A stretch of DNA of 64,000 nt from Taxillus chinensis (taxonomy: Eukaryota > Streptophyta > Magnoliopsida > Santalales > Loranthaceae), in contig CM042084.1 in assembly GCA_023512835.1 (NCBI GenBank), positions 14,967,403-15,031,402 on the forward strand, written 5' to 3'. This document shows positions 21,901 through 31,900 of this stretch, piece after piece (position 1 is the first letter of the stretch; every line of letters begins with the position of its first letter). The position numbers and the translations under genes were made by a program. Below the pieces are notes generated by a model. It did no database searches, had not been told where the DNA came from, and saw nothing but the letters and a program-made list of their open reading frames with translations.

Positions 21901-24332
21901 CCCAACACTAGACCCAGCCATGACGCCACATCCGGACTAAGCAAGACAGCACTAATCCACGTCCCGCTGCGCTCCACGATCCGAATCTCCCGACCAAGCT
22001 CCTTCACTTCGAACGACTTCGATTCCACCCGCATAACGCGAGAGGAACGCTCGCTGGCTCGAGCGCTAGTGCCAGCGGCCGCCACAATCGACCCCCGTCT
22101 AGCAACGCAAGGAAGCGACGCGGCGCGATCGCCTCTGTGTCCCCCAAAATCGTGCGCGTGTCGCGCGTAGAACATCGCGTGAAAAATACATTATTATTAT
22201 TATTACACTTCCATGCCTTATAGAAGACTTATGCTTAACATTATCCAAACTTCCTTATACAAAAAGAAAAAAAAATACAAGTCCATTAACATATAAATTA
22301 TCAGGTAATTATTATCCAGACACGTTCTCTTACTTATAAATGACTTACGCATAACATTATCCAAACGTCCTCATACAAAAAAAAAAAGGATACAAGTCCC
22401 TTACTTTAAAAGCCCATTAACATTATAAGCATAATGTATAAGTCTATCCAGTACTATCCACACAAGCTCTTTGTTATTAAGACAAAATGAAAGCCAAAAA
22501 AAAAATCAGAACACAATTTGTATGGTCTATATTTACCCTTTTTAGAATCTCAAAAACTAACAATCTTACTCCTAACCAACATCACAGGCACCTAAATCAA
22601 CTTTTGAAGTCTTTGGTTGAACAAATCAAAGCTACCCTTTGATTGCACTCTGTTTACTCGACCTCTTAAGATATTAACCTTACAAAAATATATTTGGATT
22701 CTCAAAAAGCATATTTGTTTACTATTGACAAATATTTACATAAATATTACAATGTAAATTTAAACATACATGCAATGAAACCAATAGCCTATGCAGCAAC
22801 ATTACTAGTTTTTTTTTTTTGGATGTTCTTTTGATTTGAAGTTTGAACATGATTAACTATTTTGAAACATGATCAAAAAGTAATTTATCAAAAAAAAACA
22901 TGTTGAAAAAAGACATCAAACTATTAAAGTTTTAGTTTTTAAGTGTTTACCTCATTTAAAAGCTTGTCACACTTCCAAAACAATAAACATAAAGTTTTAG
23001 TGAACAAGTTTGATTAAAAAATTTCTAAATTAACAAATAATAACAATAATCATAATAACAATAATAATGGGGCAGGCCATAAACTAACAGTTTTACGACT
23101 AAACAAACAATTTCCTATTTAAACTCTTTCTTATAAACTTTGAATGTCTGTCTAAAAAATAATAATGGTTTTAGGACTAAAAATGGTTTTGGGTGATGCC
23201 TTTATCTCTTGGTGCGTTGTACGCTTGTTGGATAGAGGGAGTCAATTGGCGGTCCATAATTTGGTGAGCTATCCCTCACTGAATTATTAGGAGCATTTGA
23301 CCAGAGCAAAATGCGAGTGTTTGATAATAGCATCACGCCTATCATCGAGCTTCAATTTATTTATTTTTGATGTTTGAGGGAGTGAATGTTTGCTACGAGA
23401 ATGTACTATTTTTCCTCCATGTGTGATGTTATTAACAAGTGCTAATTTTGAACCTACCGTTGTATATATGCACTTTGCGTACTCTTTGTATGCTTTCTCT
23501 TTCTAATAAAATTTCTTTTTTATCCAAAAAAAAAAAACTTTGAATGTGCCAAACCTACATGCTCATGTCACTCCTCGCTCTCATTCGATAATAAGTGATT
23601 TTGATCTTTCTTTCTCAATTTAGCTCAAATTACCCACAAATAGAGATCCACACACATTAACTAACTAACCCAAGCCTATCAAACCTACTAAGTATACTTC
23701 TGTTATGGTAAGACTCACGAGCTACAAACAATCACTTTAACTCAACTTACCATGCAAAAAAACTCAAACAAATCCATGGCAATAACAAGCAAACTTCATC
23801 ATAGTACAACTTACAATTACATCCTAAACGTATTTTTAAAAGAACATAAACTCAAACCAAACACCAATACATATGATAGATACACAATCCCTATAAATCA
23901 TATAGTACAAACCAGATCTTTTAGGTTTTGGATTTCTAGGAAGAGAGATCAAATTTTTGTGAAGTGAAGCCATGACTTCCTTAAGGGGAGGGATGGGCAA
24001 CTTTCCTTCAATTGACCTTTTGATCTCTGCAAGGGAAAGAATGGTTTCCTAGGATGACATGGGAAAATAAAAATAAACAAAGTTTAGAAACACATTAAAC
24101 ATGGGGAGAAATTCAAAGGCCAGATATTCACAACAATAAACCGCAAAAATGAGCATAATTCATGTATGTAGCAAATGTATCCAAAACAAAACACAATGTT
24201 GATGTCTCCATAATAGCATTTATGTATGCCAGAAATTTGGGCTGTTACTTGTTAAACTACATAAATAACAAAAATCAAGCTTACCGACATGTCTTGCGCT
24301 CCATCTTCATCTCTATCAACATTGTGATCCAT
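3973..24332 (-). CDS. Ankyrin-repeat and TPR protein, Arabidopsis TPR10-like; multi-exon
   Basis: Likely a co-chaperone-like or scaffold protein: N-terminal ankyrin repeats and a C-terminal TPR domain, as in plant TPR10 (family inference). Coding exons, 5' to 3' on the minus strand: 24332-24285, 24048-23913, 16863-16786, 16708-16553, 8662-8537, 8152-8007, 7588-7502, 7408-7283, 5684-5532, 5112-5011, 4803-4633, 4507-4428, 4021-3973. All use GT-AG borders, and phases agree at every join. The total is 1458 nt: 485 residues plus TGA. It begins [15 protein letters not shown]. Ankyrin motifs include [40 protein letters not shown] and [15 protein letters not shown] helices begin near [17 protein letters not shown] and continue to [13 protein letters not shown]. 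An extra ankyrin exon (9500-9448) is left out; see that entry. The end of exon 23913 is the least certain border. The introns are swollen by a copia element and three LINE insertions. No transcript evidence is available here. Confidence 0.75.
5685..7282 (-). other. 1.6-kb intron of the ANK-TPR gene
   Basis: No exon or transposon end was recognised inside. The duplicate intron (43066-44847) matches along its length. Differences are a 208-bp MITE present only in the duplicate and a short stretch around 6220-6250 (gccgcctctgtggtaaacac) present only here. Confidence 0.6.
9448..9500 (-). pseudogene. Damaged ankyrin exon of the ANK-TPR gene
   Basis: The minus strand encodes the classic ankyrin start [14 protein letters not shown] and ends in a good GT donor. 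In the duplicate (47049-46998) the exon is 52 bp with a perfect acceptor (ttcttacag then ATAGCACTC). Here the acceptor AG is lost (cttacg) and one base is inserted after it. The exon length is 1 modulo 3, so including it breaks the frame into the next exon, whereas skipping it joins GAA-G to AT-GTC in frame. A partner exon carrying the second half of this repeat appears to be missing from both copies. Confidence 0.7.
11135..11368 (+). pseudogene. copia pol fragment, GAG-pre-integrase region
   Basis: A 77-codon open stretch has the pattern of copia polyproteins just before the integrase zinc finger: [10 protein letters not shown], then [12 protein letters not shown], then [15 protein letters not shown]. 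The residues match the family pattern S-x-x-NLLSI ... C-x-VTF(Y/F)P ... R-TIG-x-GRAxDGLY-x-L. It is only a fragment. The flanking DNA has frameshifts, and the next 270 bp (to 11640) are interrupted by a LINE. Confidence 0.65.
11640..14250 (-). mobile_element. 5'- and 3'-damaged L1-type LINE inside the copia element
   Basis: The minus strand keeps RT-domain pieces at 13029-12817 (SFAFFQHCW and [16 protein letters not shown], typical of plant L1 reverse transcriptase between blocks 1 and 2). Nucleotide similarity to the larger LINE at 17424-22185 runs through most of the zinc-knuckle/RT part (11690-13800 against about 17860-20140). The 3' tail is missing here but present in the duplicate (47353-48005), so this copy lost about 650 bp. 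Many stops and frameshifts. The 13820-14250 part has an open frame of unclear origin. Confidence 0.7.
14335..15385 (+). repeat. 535-bp direct tandem duplication in copia pol remnant
   Basis: The stretch starting actaccaaaagtctcttct at 14335 starts again at 14870 and runs to about 15385 with small differences. For example, the second unit lacks the ccaaaagattcgtctggatg stretch. Both units end in codons for a copia RT/RNase H linker ([17 protein letters not shown] readable near 14820-14870), so the duplication took place inside the dead copia element. Confidence 0.8.
15395..15840 (+). pseudogene. copia RNase H remnant and pol C-terminus
   Basis: Translation across frameshifts gives the end of a copia polyprotein: a YTDVYW-like start near 15410, an AEAEFRA-like block, [14 protein letters not shown] near 15595, then a [11 protein letters not shown] block and [11 protein letters not shown] just before the stop at 15836. 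In-frame stops and indels show it is not functional. A purine-rich stretch (aagggaggca) follows, as expected before a 3' LTR. Confidence 0.7.
16261..16552. other. Intron DNA, AT-rich, no separate feature
   Basis: It contains the intron phrase accataatcatgtgaaatcagc (about 16501), which recurs near 8757 and 9648 in other introns of the same gene. This may be a trace of intragenic duplication. Confidence 0.35.
17376..17423 (+). repeat. Left copy of a ~48-bp direct repeat flanking the large LINE
   Basis: The sequence gcatataaattattaggtaa through gacactttctcttactt recurs with two or three changes at about 22287-22333. The two copies lie outside the LINE on both sides. See the finding on how they may have arisen. 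Confidence 0.7.
17722..18539 (-). pseudogene. LINE ORF2 C-terminal zf-RVT region
   Basis: Two overlapping frames (18539-18195 and 18282-17722) carry the region after the [22 protein letters not shown], then [14 protein letters not shown], then [20 protein letters not shown]. This matches the reverse-transcriptase zinc-binding C-terminus of plant L1 elements. The frame change near 18200-18280 separates the halves. Open frames on the opposite strand here (17667-18391) are shadows of this coding sequence. Confidence 0.75.
18826..19647 (-). pseudogene. LINE reverse transcriptase open segment
   Basis: This is the longest uninterrupted piece of the LINE ORF2 (273 codons). It opens with the DEISWRQKS / [17 protein letters not shown] block upstream of plant L1 RT, continues through [21 protein letters not shown] and [24 protein letters not shown], and loses frame in the SAQSAFV region. 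The catalytic YADD-type block, expected further on, falls in another frame near 18720-18690 and is not readable as one protein. Nonfunctional as it stands. Confidence 0.75.
19993..20829 (-). pseudogene. LINE endonuclease (EEP) domain, frameshifted
   Basis: Three frames together cover the apurinic-type endonuclease of the LINE. The first block ([16 protein letters not shown]) lies near 20590-20540, a middle block ([10 protein letters not shown]) near 20450, and the last ([20 protein letters not shown] ... [15 protein letters not shown] ... SRLDRFLVS) at 20328-19993. The family uses this domain to nick target DNA. The frame breaks make it inactive. Confidence 0.75.
20830..22175 (-). pseudogene. 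LINE 5' region, ORF1-like, GC-rich
   Basis: The segment from 22175 starts with [10 protein letters not shown] and soon reaches [20 protein letters not shown], a block known from the first ORF of many plant L1 elements. The following ~900 bp up to the endonuclease is low-complexity, Pro/Ala/Gly-rich and split over several frames. Numerous long open frames on both strands are caused by the high GC content. Confidence 0.6.
22205..22405 (+). repeat. Imperfect tandem duplication, ~130-bp unit
   Basis: The order gacttatgcttaacattatccaaac, A-run, tacaagtcc appears at about 22226-22285 and again at about 22344-22408 (gacttacgcataacattatcc...). Between them lies the right copy of the direct repeat that also flanks the LINE on its left side. 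Confidence 0.65.
22410..23134. other. Intron DNA, no feature seen
   Basis: AT-rich intron sequence with short (aac/aat)n patches near 23030-23070. No exon or transposon end was recognised. Confidence 0.4.
23148..23534 (+). mobile_element. 5'-truncated retroposon (LINE tail) with 13-bp TSD
   Basis: A 387-bp insertion ends with an AATAAA-like signal (ctaataaaatttc) and a poly-A tract. It is bracketed by the perfect 13-bp repeat aaactttgaatgt at 23135-23147 and 23535-23547. It contains no complete ORF. The wording (gggtgatgcctttatctc, tgtatgctttctctttctaataaaa) is typical of a plant LINE 3' UTR, so 5' truncation of an L1 is the likely origin. A SINE is less likely as no RNA-polymerase-III box pair was recognised. 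Confidence 0.8.
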
Positions 24333-25229
24333 TGAGAAATGTCTGCAAAGAAAAAAATGCAAACACAAATGTTTTGAGGAAAAAAATAAACCAATCTAAT
24401 CGAGTGAACAAGAAAGATAAAATGTGCCTCCATTCAAACACGTATTTATAAGCAAGCTAGCTGTGATGGCACTTCTCTACGGCAGGTATCTGGTTCTTCG
24501 TGTTTTGTTTTTACTCATTAAGCATATAGTTTACTCCAACTACAGCATTGTGCAGTAATAGTAGGTTTACATGCACAAGACCTTCTCTGGCAAAACCACA
24601 ATTTTCCAAGTTATGGAAAAATTGTCATTGGAGAGTCTAACTGAGTCGAAGAATGTTACAGAATTTACATACTCATAGTAAATCTTTGACGTTCATTACT
24701 TTTTTTATTGGTATGGTTCGATGGGTCTAACTTTCAGCAAAGATTGATTTGTATTGATTGAAACTTTTTTTTCATTGTAACAAGCAAAAGATAAAGGTTT
24801 ACTTCTAACTTTTTTTCAAGAGGAAAAAACATTCTAATGACAATGCTCCAATCAGTTCTTAAAAAACACAACAAAAAAAACAAAAACAAAAACAGTCAAT
24901 AAATAAATATAAACAAGGAAGCCTTAAAACACAGAAGAGTATGAACAGTTAAAACAAACATCAATAAACCAATGGATGTTCGATTATAATTAAACAAAAG
25001 ACCCTCAAAACTATAGAGGCCTACATGTGATAATGTATGGCTAACTAACGAACAGTGTCGGGAGTCACCGTAGAACAAAAACTCACATAAATAGACAAAG
25101 GCGCTGAATTTAGGGAAAAACAACAACTCGTCTGGTAATTATGAACATAACTAAACAACAATCGTCTTCGATCAATTTTAAATCCCCAATTTGAAAGAAA
25201 AAAAAAACAATAGATCGAGTAGGGCGTAC

Positions 25230-25335
25230 CTGTATTGTTCCTGCTTCGAAGCCCTCTCTGCACTAACGAGGCGGGTAGGAAGGCTTGAGGGGAAATGAAA
25301 GTGCGAAAAGGAAAATAGAAACTAGGGTTCGACGG
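25230..25335 (-). promoter_or_regulatory. 5' non-coding exon and promoter edge of the ANK-TPR gene
   Basis: On the minus strand the segment ends in a good donor (aatacag then gtacgcc), and the next acceptor (tttgcag, 24343-24349) lies just before the exon carrying the ATG. This suggests a 5' UTR intron. The text gaaccctagtttc near 25320 contains an AACCCTA telo-box-like motif, common close to plant transcription starts. The start site itself cannot be fixed. Confidence 0.45.
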
Positions 25336-25589
25336 ACCGAGGAAACGTTTGATGACGCTTAGTTATTTATTTTATAAAGGGGAAACGCAACCTTATAGCC
25401 CTGTAATCTCAACCGCACGTCCCGGGGGGAATGTGGCATCGATCGGCAGGAATGAATCTCACAATTTCTCGGGGGGGGGATTATTCCCAATTCTACCACT
25501 CCTGCGGCCCTACGCAGCGATGAAGTTAAGTTAACTTCATACCTAACTTTCACTATTTGTACGGTGTTTACCGAAAGAAGAATCTTCAT

Positions 25590-25999
25590 TTTTTATATTT
25601 ATTAAATTACATATAAAATATTTTTCTATAACTTTCCATATTTTTACTAAATTATCTTTCTATAACTATTTAATATTAAATTATAAAAATAATATAAAAT
25701 ATTATTTTAATGATATATATAGTAAATCAAGAAATTTATTGTAATGTATGTTTATATAATAATACGAAAAGTTTTTTAAAATTTATAAAATTAAAAAACA
25801 TTTGTAGGAAATAGTTGTGACTGCTACATACCATTCTTTTCAATAATTTTTGTCACAATTATTTATGTAAATGTTAATGTAATTATATTAATTAATATTC
25901 TAATTTAAATTATGACATTTTAGTAATTTAATCTAGGTCAATGATTGACTAGGTCAGTTATTGGTCAATAGAGTGGCAGAAATATAAATAGAAGGAAAA
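25590..25999. other. AT-rich spacer
   Basis: Very AT-rich, no ORF. The end (ggtcaatgattgactaggtcagttattggtcaata) may be U3 sequence of the LTR that follows. Confidence 0.35.
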
Positions 26000-26036
26000 A
26001 GAAAGAGCTTTCACTTTACACTATCACATTTGTGCG

Positions 26037-26039
<3 letters not shown>

Positions 26040-26084
<45 letters not shown>
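26040..26084. repeat. (GA)n microsatellite, ~22 units
   Basis: An uninterrupted GA run in the leader part of LTR R1. The sister LTR has a shorter (CT)n at the matching place (37125-37140). Confidence 0.95.
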
Positions 26085-26088
<4 letters not shown>

Positions 26089-26584
26089 AAGCTTGGTGCC
26101 TTAGCGATTTGGGGCAATTTGGGTTTGTGGAGCTCAAAGAATCACTCCAAGTAGGTGTCCTTGAACTTCTTATCATGATTCTATCCTTGGTATGCACGAT
26201 TTTGTCATGATTTATGAAATTAAGCATGAACCCTAGGTTTTGAGGAAATTTAATTTTGGGTTAGATCTAATGGTTTAGCATAAAATCTGTGGTTAAGAAC
26301 TGTTTTATATCAGTTTTGATATATGTTTCTGTTGTTTTGGGATTGTATAACTGTGTATTCCATGAGGGTTGAGAAGTCAACCATGGAAATCTGGATTTAG
26401 ATCTAGATTTCTAGAAATTTGCAATTTGGTGCATATTTTTGCTGTTATCTGTGCGATTTAGAGGCGTTCTGGACGCATTTTGAGATAGATATCATAGTTT
26501 GTCACGTAAAATGTGTGTTTGTGAGCGTCTGGGGGTTGCTGGGTTGATTCCAGACGAAGAACAGACAAAAATGACAATGAACAA

Positions 26585-26865
26585 TACCCCTGGGCGGATT
26601 ATTGGGTCGAAATGACGAAGATCCGAAGTTCTGGGTCGAAGGGTCGAAGATCCAGGGTCGTTGGGTCGAAGGTTCGTAGTTCGTAGTTTGAAGGTTCGTA
26701 GTTCGTAGGTCAAAGGTTCGTAGTCCGAAGGTTGAAGATCGAAGACCTACTTCGAGTCTTCGAGGCGCGCTACAGTTCCGCACTATGCAGCTACGAGTCA
26801 CAGCTCTAGCTACGAGTCTTCGAGGCGCGCTGCAGTTCCGTGCTACGAGTCGCAGCTCCAACAGT
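26585..26865. repeat. Short-unit minisatellite in LTR R1
   Basis: Units of roughly 10-20 bp built from gggtcgaag, gttcgtagttcg and aaggttcgtag follow one another at about 26600-26740. Then a longer unit containing ctacgagtcttcgaggcgcgct occurs twice (about 26755 and 26813). The sister LTR has unrelated short repeats at the same place (tgatccgga / gctgcgga, 36640-36735), so this part of the LTR changes fast. Confidence 0.75.
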
Positions 26866-28058
26866 GTAACTAAATACTAGACTAGACGATTTACATTATA
26901 AACCATTATGCCTAAGTACTATACTTAAGTTACAATATAAATAATGAAATATCCCCCATTTGGATTCAAAGAAAAATACTAGAAAAATTAATTCTCACTC
27001 CTTCAAAATGTGAAAATTAGAATTTAGTGTAAAATCTCGGAAAAATCTAGTTTTTTATAGAGGTGAATTTTTGGAAAGTGGGGTTAAACATCTCAGAAAA
27101 ATCCCCAAAAATCATATTATCTTAGTTATGATATGGGAACCAATGCCAGGACTTTTTATTTCAAGAAAACAACTCTTATGGGTATCTCCTTCCTTGGTCA
27201 AGGAATGATGATTGGTTTGTGAAGACTGGCTTCAGTTATAAAGGGAATATGGTGAACCTTAATGCCAAATTGGTGTTAATATGTTGGTTTGAGGAATTGG
27301 GGCTTGGGCTCTATGACTTGGGTTCTCACCGTGATGCACCGATGGTGCTATGTGGTTGACGTGGCGAGCATATGCGCCGATGGTAGGCTTCGTGTGGCGA
27401 CCGTGGCCGGGCATATTGCGTTGTGGACAAGGCTAAGGCCTCGGTTGAGACGTTAAGCTCGTGGAGCTAGGGTGAGTGCCCTAAGTTGGGATCCCGTAGA
27501 GGATCGTGGACAAGCTGTCCTATAAGGGGCGGCCGGGTCCCAATGTTTGTTTGTAGGTTGAACTCGATGATTGTGCACACTACACAGTGCACGAGTATAC
27601 AGAGCATGTAGTATAAACTTATATGTTTGTATGATGTGGAGTATTGGGGGTCACCTACTGAGCTTGTCGCTCACCCCTACTTGTTGTTTACCTTTTTCAT
27701 GTGTGACCCGAGACTAGTGGAGGACTTTCTTCCAGGAGGACGCCCACTACTCGATGTATGATACGATATTATATTCTGTATTGTTTTGTGTGATATCCCG
27801 GACATGGGTCCTTGGACGATTGTATTTGCATATTGTTGTGATGTGATGTATGTATGATTGTTTGACTTATTATATGCATGATGATGTATAGAAAGTATAG
27901 GATTACCTTTTATGTATGATCGTACAGGGTTGCATATTTGAGACAAGACCGCGGTGTAGTCTCCATTGGTGCTTGTCACCAACCTCTTGACCTTCGGATG
28001 CGGGCAAGGGGAAGTCATGTTCCTAGTTCCGGGTTCCCTGGAATTTGGGGGCCTGACA

Positions 28059-29690
28059 CAAATTCCACGAATCTAAGGTTAAATTCTCTATTTTGGTTAC
28101 CATAGCAACAAGAATTAAAGACATATGAATGAGGAGAACCAATCCCTATCTTGAATTTGATTGAATTTCAGTCGGATCGCCAATCCCTATGCAAAACTCA
28201 AGCTTCTTTCTCAAGCGCTCTATCTCTTTTTCTCTACTCACGCACACCTAGTAGCGAATTAGGGTTCCCCCTTAATTCCCCCCTTATATACTTTTCCCAT
28301 TTTATACATTAAAATATCATATTTACCCTCGCAGAGCCCCCAACTCCAAATTGGTTGAACCAATGTAGACTTGCAGAACAAACATGGAGAAGCGAATTCC
28401 AATAAATCGAGGGCATACAAGAAACAAAGTATCGTTTTTACCTCAGCGGTTGCGCGACGGTGAGGGATATAATTTTTTTAAATAATAAATAAATAAAGTA
28501 TCTTTTTTACCTTCACAAAAAACAAATAATATAATCAATTGATTTGCGATATTAACTAATGTAGAGATCATAATTTATTTATAAAAACTGATATAAATTA
28601 GGATTTAGTAAAGCTGAAATCATAATCAAAATATTCATATTAGCTTTTCTATATGCATATGTTTTTTATAATTTTTTTAAAAAAACTTTAAATTTTTTAA
28701 TAAAAATAATTCTCAATCAGTTTTCTAAAAATAAATTTTGGATATAAAAAATTAATATTAAATTTGTAAATTTAGTGAGTCACTATTCATTCCCAAAAAT
28801 ATTTTTTATAATATTTTATATTTTTTGACACATGTGATTTTTTAAATGATTATTGTAATTAAAAAAAGATAATAAATAAGGAATAAAATAATATTATTTT
28901 AATAAAATAAATAAATGATAAAGAATATTATTTGAAAATGTGTAAAATTTAGAATAAAATTATAGGAAATACTTTTTTTAACTAAAATTTAAGTAAAAAT
29001 ATAAAAAAATAATATGTGATAATTTTTGAAACCGGACAATGCCAAGTTTCAACTTTAAAAATATGTGATAATTAATAAATTCATCAAAAATTGATATTTT
29101 TAAATGGAGTTGGATGCAATTTTGATAATATAATATTATTAAAATTTGTATATACATTTATTCAATTAATCTAAGAGCATTCATATAAGGTCCTTTAAAA
29201 ATACGAGAAAGTTTTAAATTTTGGATAAAAAATATCCTATATTAAGTCATTCAAACTTTAAAATTCAGAGAATAAAAATATAAATTAGAAAAAAATCTTC
29301 ATATAAAGGATCATTATTAATCATTCAAATATTTTTTATATTTTATTATAAAAATGTTTTTTATTATATTTATTGAAAAAAAATCTCATTATTGGTAAAT
29401 AGAAGAAATAAAAAATAGTAAAAATAAAAAATTATAATTTAAAAGAATAAAAAAAGATAAAAAATAAAATATGAAGGATAAATAAAATATATAAAATAAT
29501 ATAAATTTTATTTTTAAAATAAAAATAAAGATTACGAAAAGTATTATCAACGTAACGTCGTGGGAATGATTTGGACGCGTAATCAATATTGCCATAGGAT
29601 CGACAATTATTGGCCGTGCGTGGAATTAGTCTCCATGTAGCCACGGCGTCACACATCTCCCTTGTCTTGGGGCAGAGTGACCGTATCTCA
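28059..29690 (-). mobile_element. LTR fragment, family B, copy B1
   Basis: Starts inside the family (caaattccacgaatctaagg), directly after the end of LTR R1, and ends with cttggggcagagtgac. On the minus strand a TATA box (gtatataagggggg near 28290) is followed by a leader with a gagaaagaagc motif. Compared with B2 it lacks about 240 bp at 28421 (the caactagtgttgg part). Confidence 0.7.
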
Positions 29691-31900
29691 CTCAACTACT
29701 TTAATCGACCGAACACAATGGAAAAATGCTCTGATCGATCAAAATACAAATATTTCACTCGACCACAGTTCACTTTTCACTTGACCACTATTCACTATTC
29801 ACCCAATTGCTATTCAGTCAACCACTCACTTTGATTCATCCCGTCCAGTCAACTCCCATGGTTGGAATCCGCCATTTCTGACCATTTTACCCAAAAATCC
29901 GACTATTTAAGCCCTCAAATCATAAAAACTCATACTAAAACACTTATACCATGTCTTACTCTCAATTTCTCAACTATAGAAACATTAAAACGCAAAAATA
30001 CGAATTTTACACTTACGGTTCATAAACCAAATTCCGCGAATCTAAGGTCAAATTCTCTATTTTGGTTACCATAGCAACAAGAATTAAAGACATATGAATG
30101 AGGAAAACCAATCCCTATCTTGAATTTGGCTGAATTTCAGTCAGATCGCCAATCCCTATGCAAAACTCTAGCTTCTTTCTCAAGCACTCTCTCTCTCTCT
30201 TTCTCTACTCACGCACACCAAGCAGCGAATTAGGGTTCCCCCTTAATTCCCCCCTTATATACTTTTCCCATTTTATACATTAAAATATCATATTTACCCT
30301 CGCAGAGCCCCCAACTCCAAATTGGTTGAACCAATTTAGACTTGCAGAACAAACATGGAGAAGCGAAGTCCTACAAATCGAGGGCATACAAGTTCTATGC
30401 ATTTAGCCGGGTCTAACCGTGTGTTGTACTCGTCCCCCCAACTAGTGTTGGACTGCCGGTGAAAGTTCAAGGTCGCCTTTTGACCAGACTAAAGATTTTC
30501 ACCTTTTCTTTTCATTTTTTTTATAATAATCTTGAGCAAGTGAAACAAATCAATGCAATACTATGGCGCAACAGGCAGCCTCTTGGCACTTTTGACACCA
30601 TTGCTCCTCCCGTCAATTTAAAAAAAAAACGATAGATAGAACTCCGGCCGCCACCTCAGCGGTTGCGTGACGGTGTGGTATATAATTTTTTTAAAATAAT
30701 AAATAAATAAAGTACCTTTTTTGCCTTTACAAAAAACAAATAATATGATCAATTGATTTGTGGTATTAACTAATGTAGAGATCACAATTTATTTATAAAA
30801 ACTGATATAAATTAGGATTTAGTAAAGGTGATATCATAATCAAAATATTCATATTAGCTTTTCTATATGCATATATTTTTTATAGTTTTTTTAAAAAAAC
30901 TTTAAAATATTTAATAAAAATAATTCTCAATCAGTTTTCTAAAAATAAATTTGGATATAAAAAATTAATATTAAATTTGTAAATTTAGTGAGTCACTATT
31001 CATTCCCAAAAGCATTTTTTTTATAATATTTTATATTTTTTTTGACACATGTGATTTTTAAATGATTATAGTAATTAAAAAAAAGATAATAAATAAGGAA
31101 TAAAATAATATTATTTTAATAAAATAAAGAAATGATAAAGAATATTATTTGAAAATGTGTAAAATTTAGAATAAAATTATAAGAAATACTTTTTTCACTA
31201 AAATTTAAGTAAAAATATAAAAAAAATAATATGTGATAATTTTTGAAACCTGACAATGCCAAGCTTCAACTTTAAAAATATGTGATAATTAATAAATTCA
31301 TCAAAAATTAATATTTTAAAATGGAGTTGGATGCAATTTTGATAATATAATATTATTAAAATTTGTATATACATTTATTCAGTTAATCTAAGAGCATTCA
31401 TATAAGGTTCTTTAAAAATACGAGAAAGTTTTAAATTTTGGATAAAAAATATCCTATATTAAGTCATTCAAATTCTAAAATTTAGAAAATAAAAATAAAA
31501 ATTAGAAAAAAAATCTCCATATGAAGGATCATTATTAATCATTCAAATATTTTTTTTATATTTTATTATAAAAATATTTTTTATTATATTTATTGAAAAA
31601 AATCTCATTATTGGTAAATAGAAGAAATAAAAAATAGTAAAAATAAAAAATTATAATTTAAAAGAATAAAAAAGATAAAAAAATAAAATATGAAGGATAA
31701 ATAAAATATATAAAATAATATAAATTTTATTTTTAAAATAAAAATAAAGATTATGAAAAGTATTATCAATGTAACGTCGTGGGAATAATTTGGACGCGTA
31801 ATTAATATTGCCATAGGATCGACAATTATTGGTCGTGTGTGGAATTAGTCTCCATGTAGCCACGGCGTCACACATCTCCCTCGTCTTGGGGCAGAGTGAC
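29691..31900 (-). mobile_element. LTR unit, family B, copy B2
   Basis: A 330-bp segment rich in actattcac repeats (29700-29880), followed by the full B sequence to gtcttggggcagagtgac at 31900. It directly follows B1 in the same orientation. Its far end is split off by LTR R2: the remaining 3' piece (aaccccccaatatata...) resumes at 37526. Confidence 0.7.

Larger units (their letters stand above)
17424..22185 (-). mobile_element. Near full-length L1-type LINE, GC-rich, frameshifted
   Basis: The poly-T at 17424 is the A-tail of a minus-strand L1. From 5' (22175) to 3': an ORF1-like start with VESKSFEV, a GC-rich linker, an endonuclease domain ([14 protein letters not shown] near 20580-20540, then SGVYGP and GGDYTWSN near 20325-20060), reverse transcriptase (19647-18826, with [22 protein letters not shown]), and a C-terminal zf-RVT region (18539-17722, [21 protein letters not shown] and FWHDVWCGE). 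Frames change repeatedly, so it is not autonomous. Its GC content and CpG density are far higher than the neighbouring introns, which suggests a younger insertion than the LINE at 11640. It lies antisense-neutral (same strand) within the ANK-TPR gene intron. Confidence 0.85.
26000..28058 (+). mobile_element. Chromoviral-type solo LTR R1 (5' end uncertain)
   Basis: The segment matches the reverse complement of 31906-37520, apart from an insertion there. Similarity runs from the GA tract and ccaagtaggtgt(c/t)cttgaac, through taagtactatacttaa and agaaaaatactagaaaa, to the terminal ggaatttgggggc(c/g)tgaca. The end (28058) is TGACA, typical of Ty3/gypsy LTRs, and a third relative is the LTR at 52053-54615. 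No internal genes flank it, so it is a solo LTR or a fragment. Confidence 0.7.

Noticed and set aside
20733..22170. Long open frames on both strands
   Set aside because: Caused by high GC content of the LINE 5' region; only the minus strand shows a family block (VESKSFEV).
29389..29695. Minus-strand frames with hydrophobic Phe/Ile/Leu runs (also near 31608-31947 and 40451-40754)
   Set aside because: They repeat in every B-type LTR copy and come from A/T-rich sequence; not membrane proteins.
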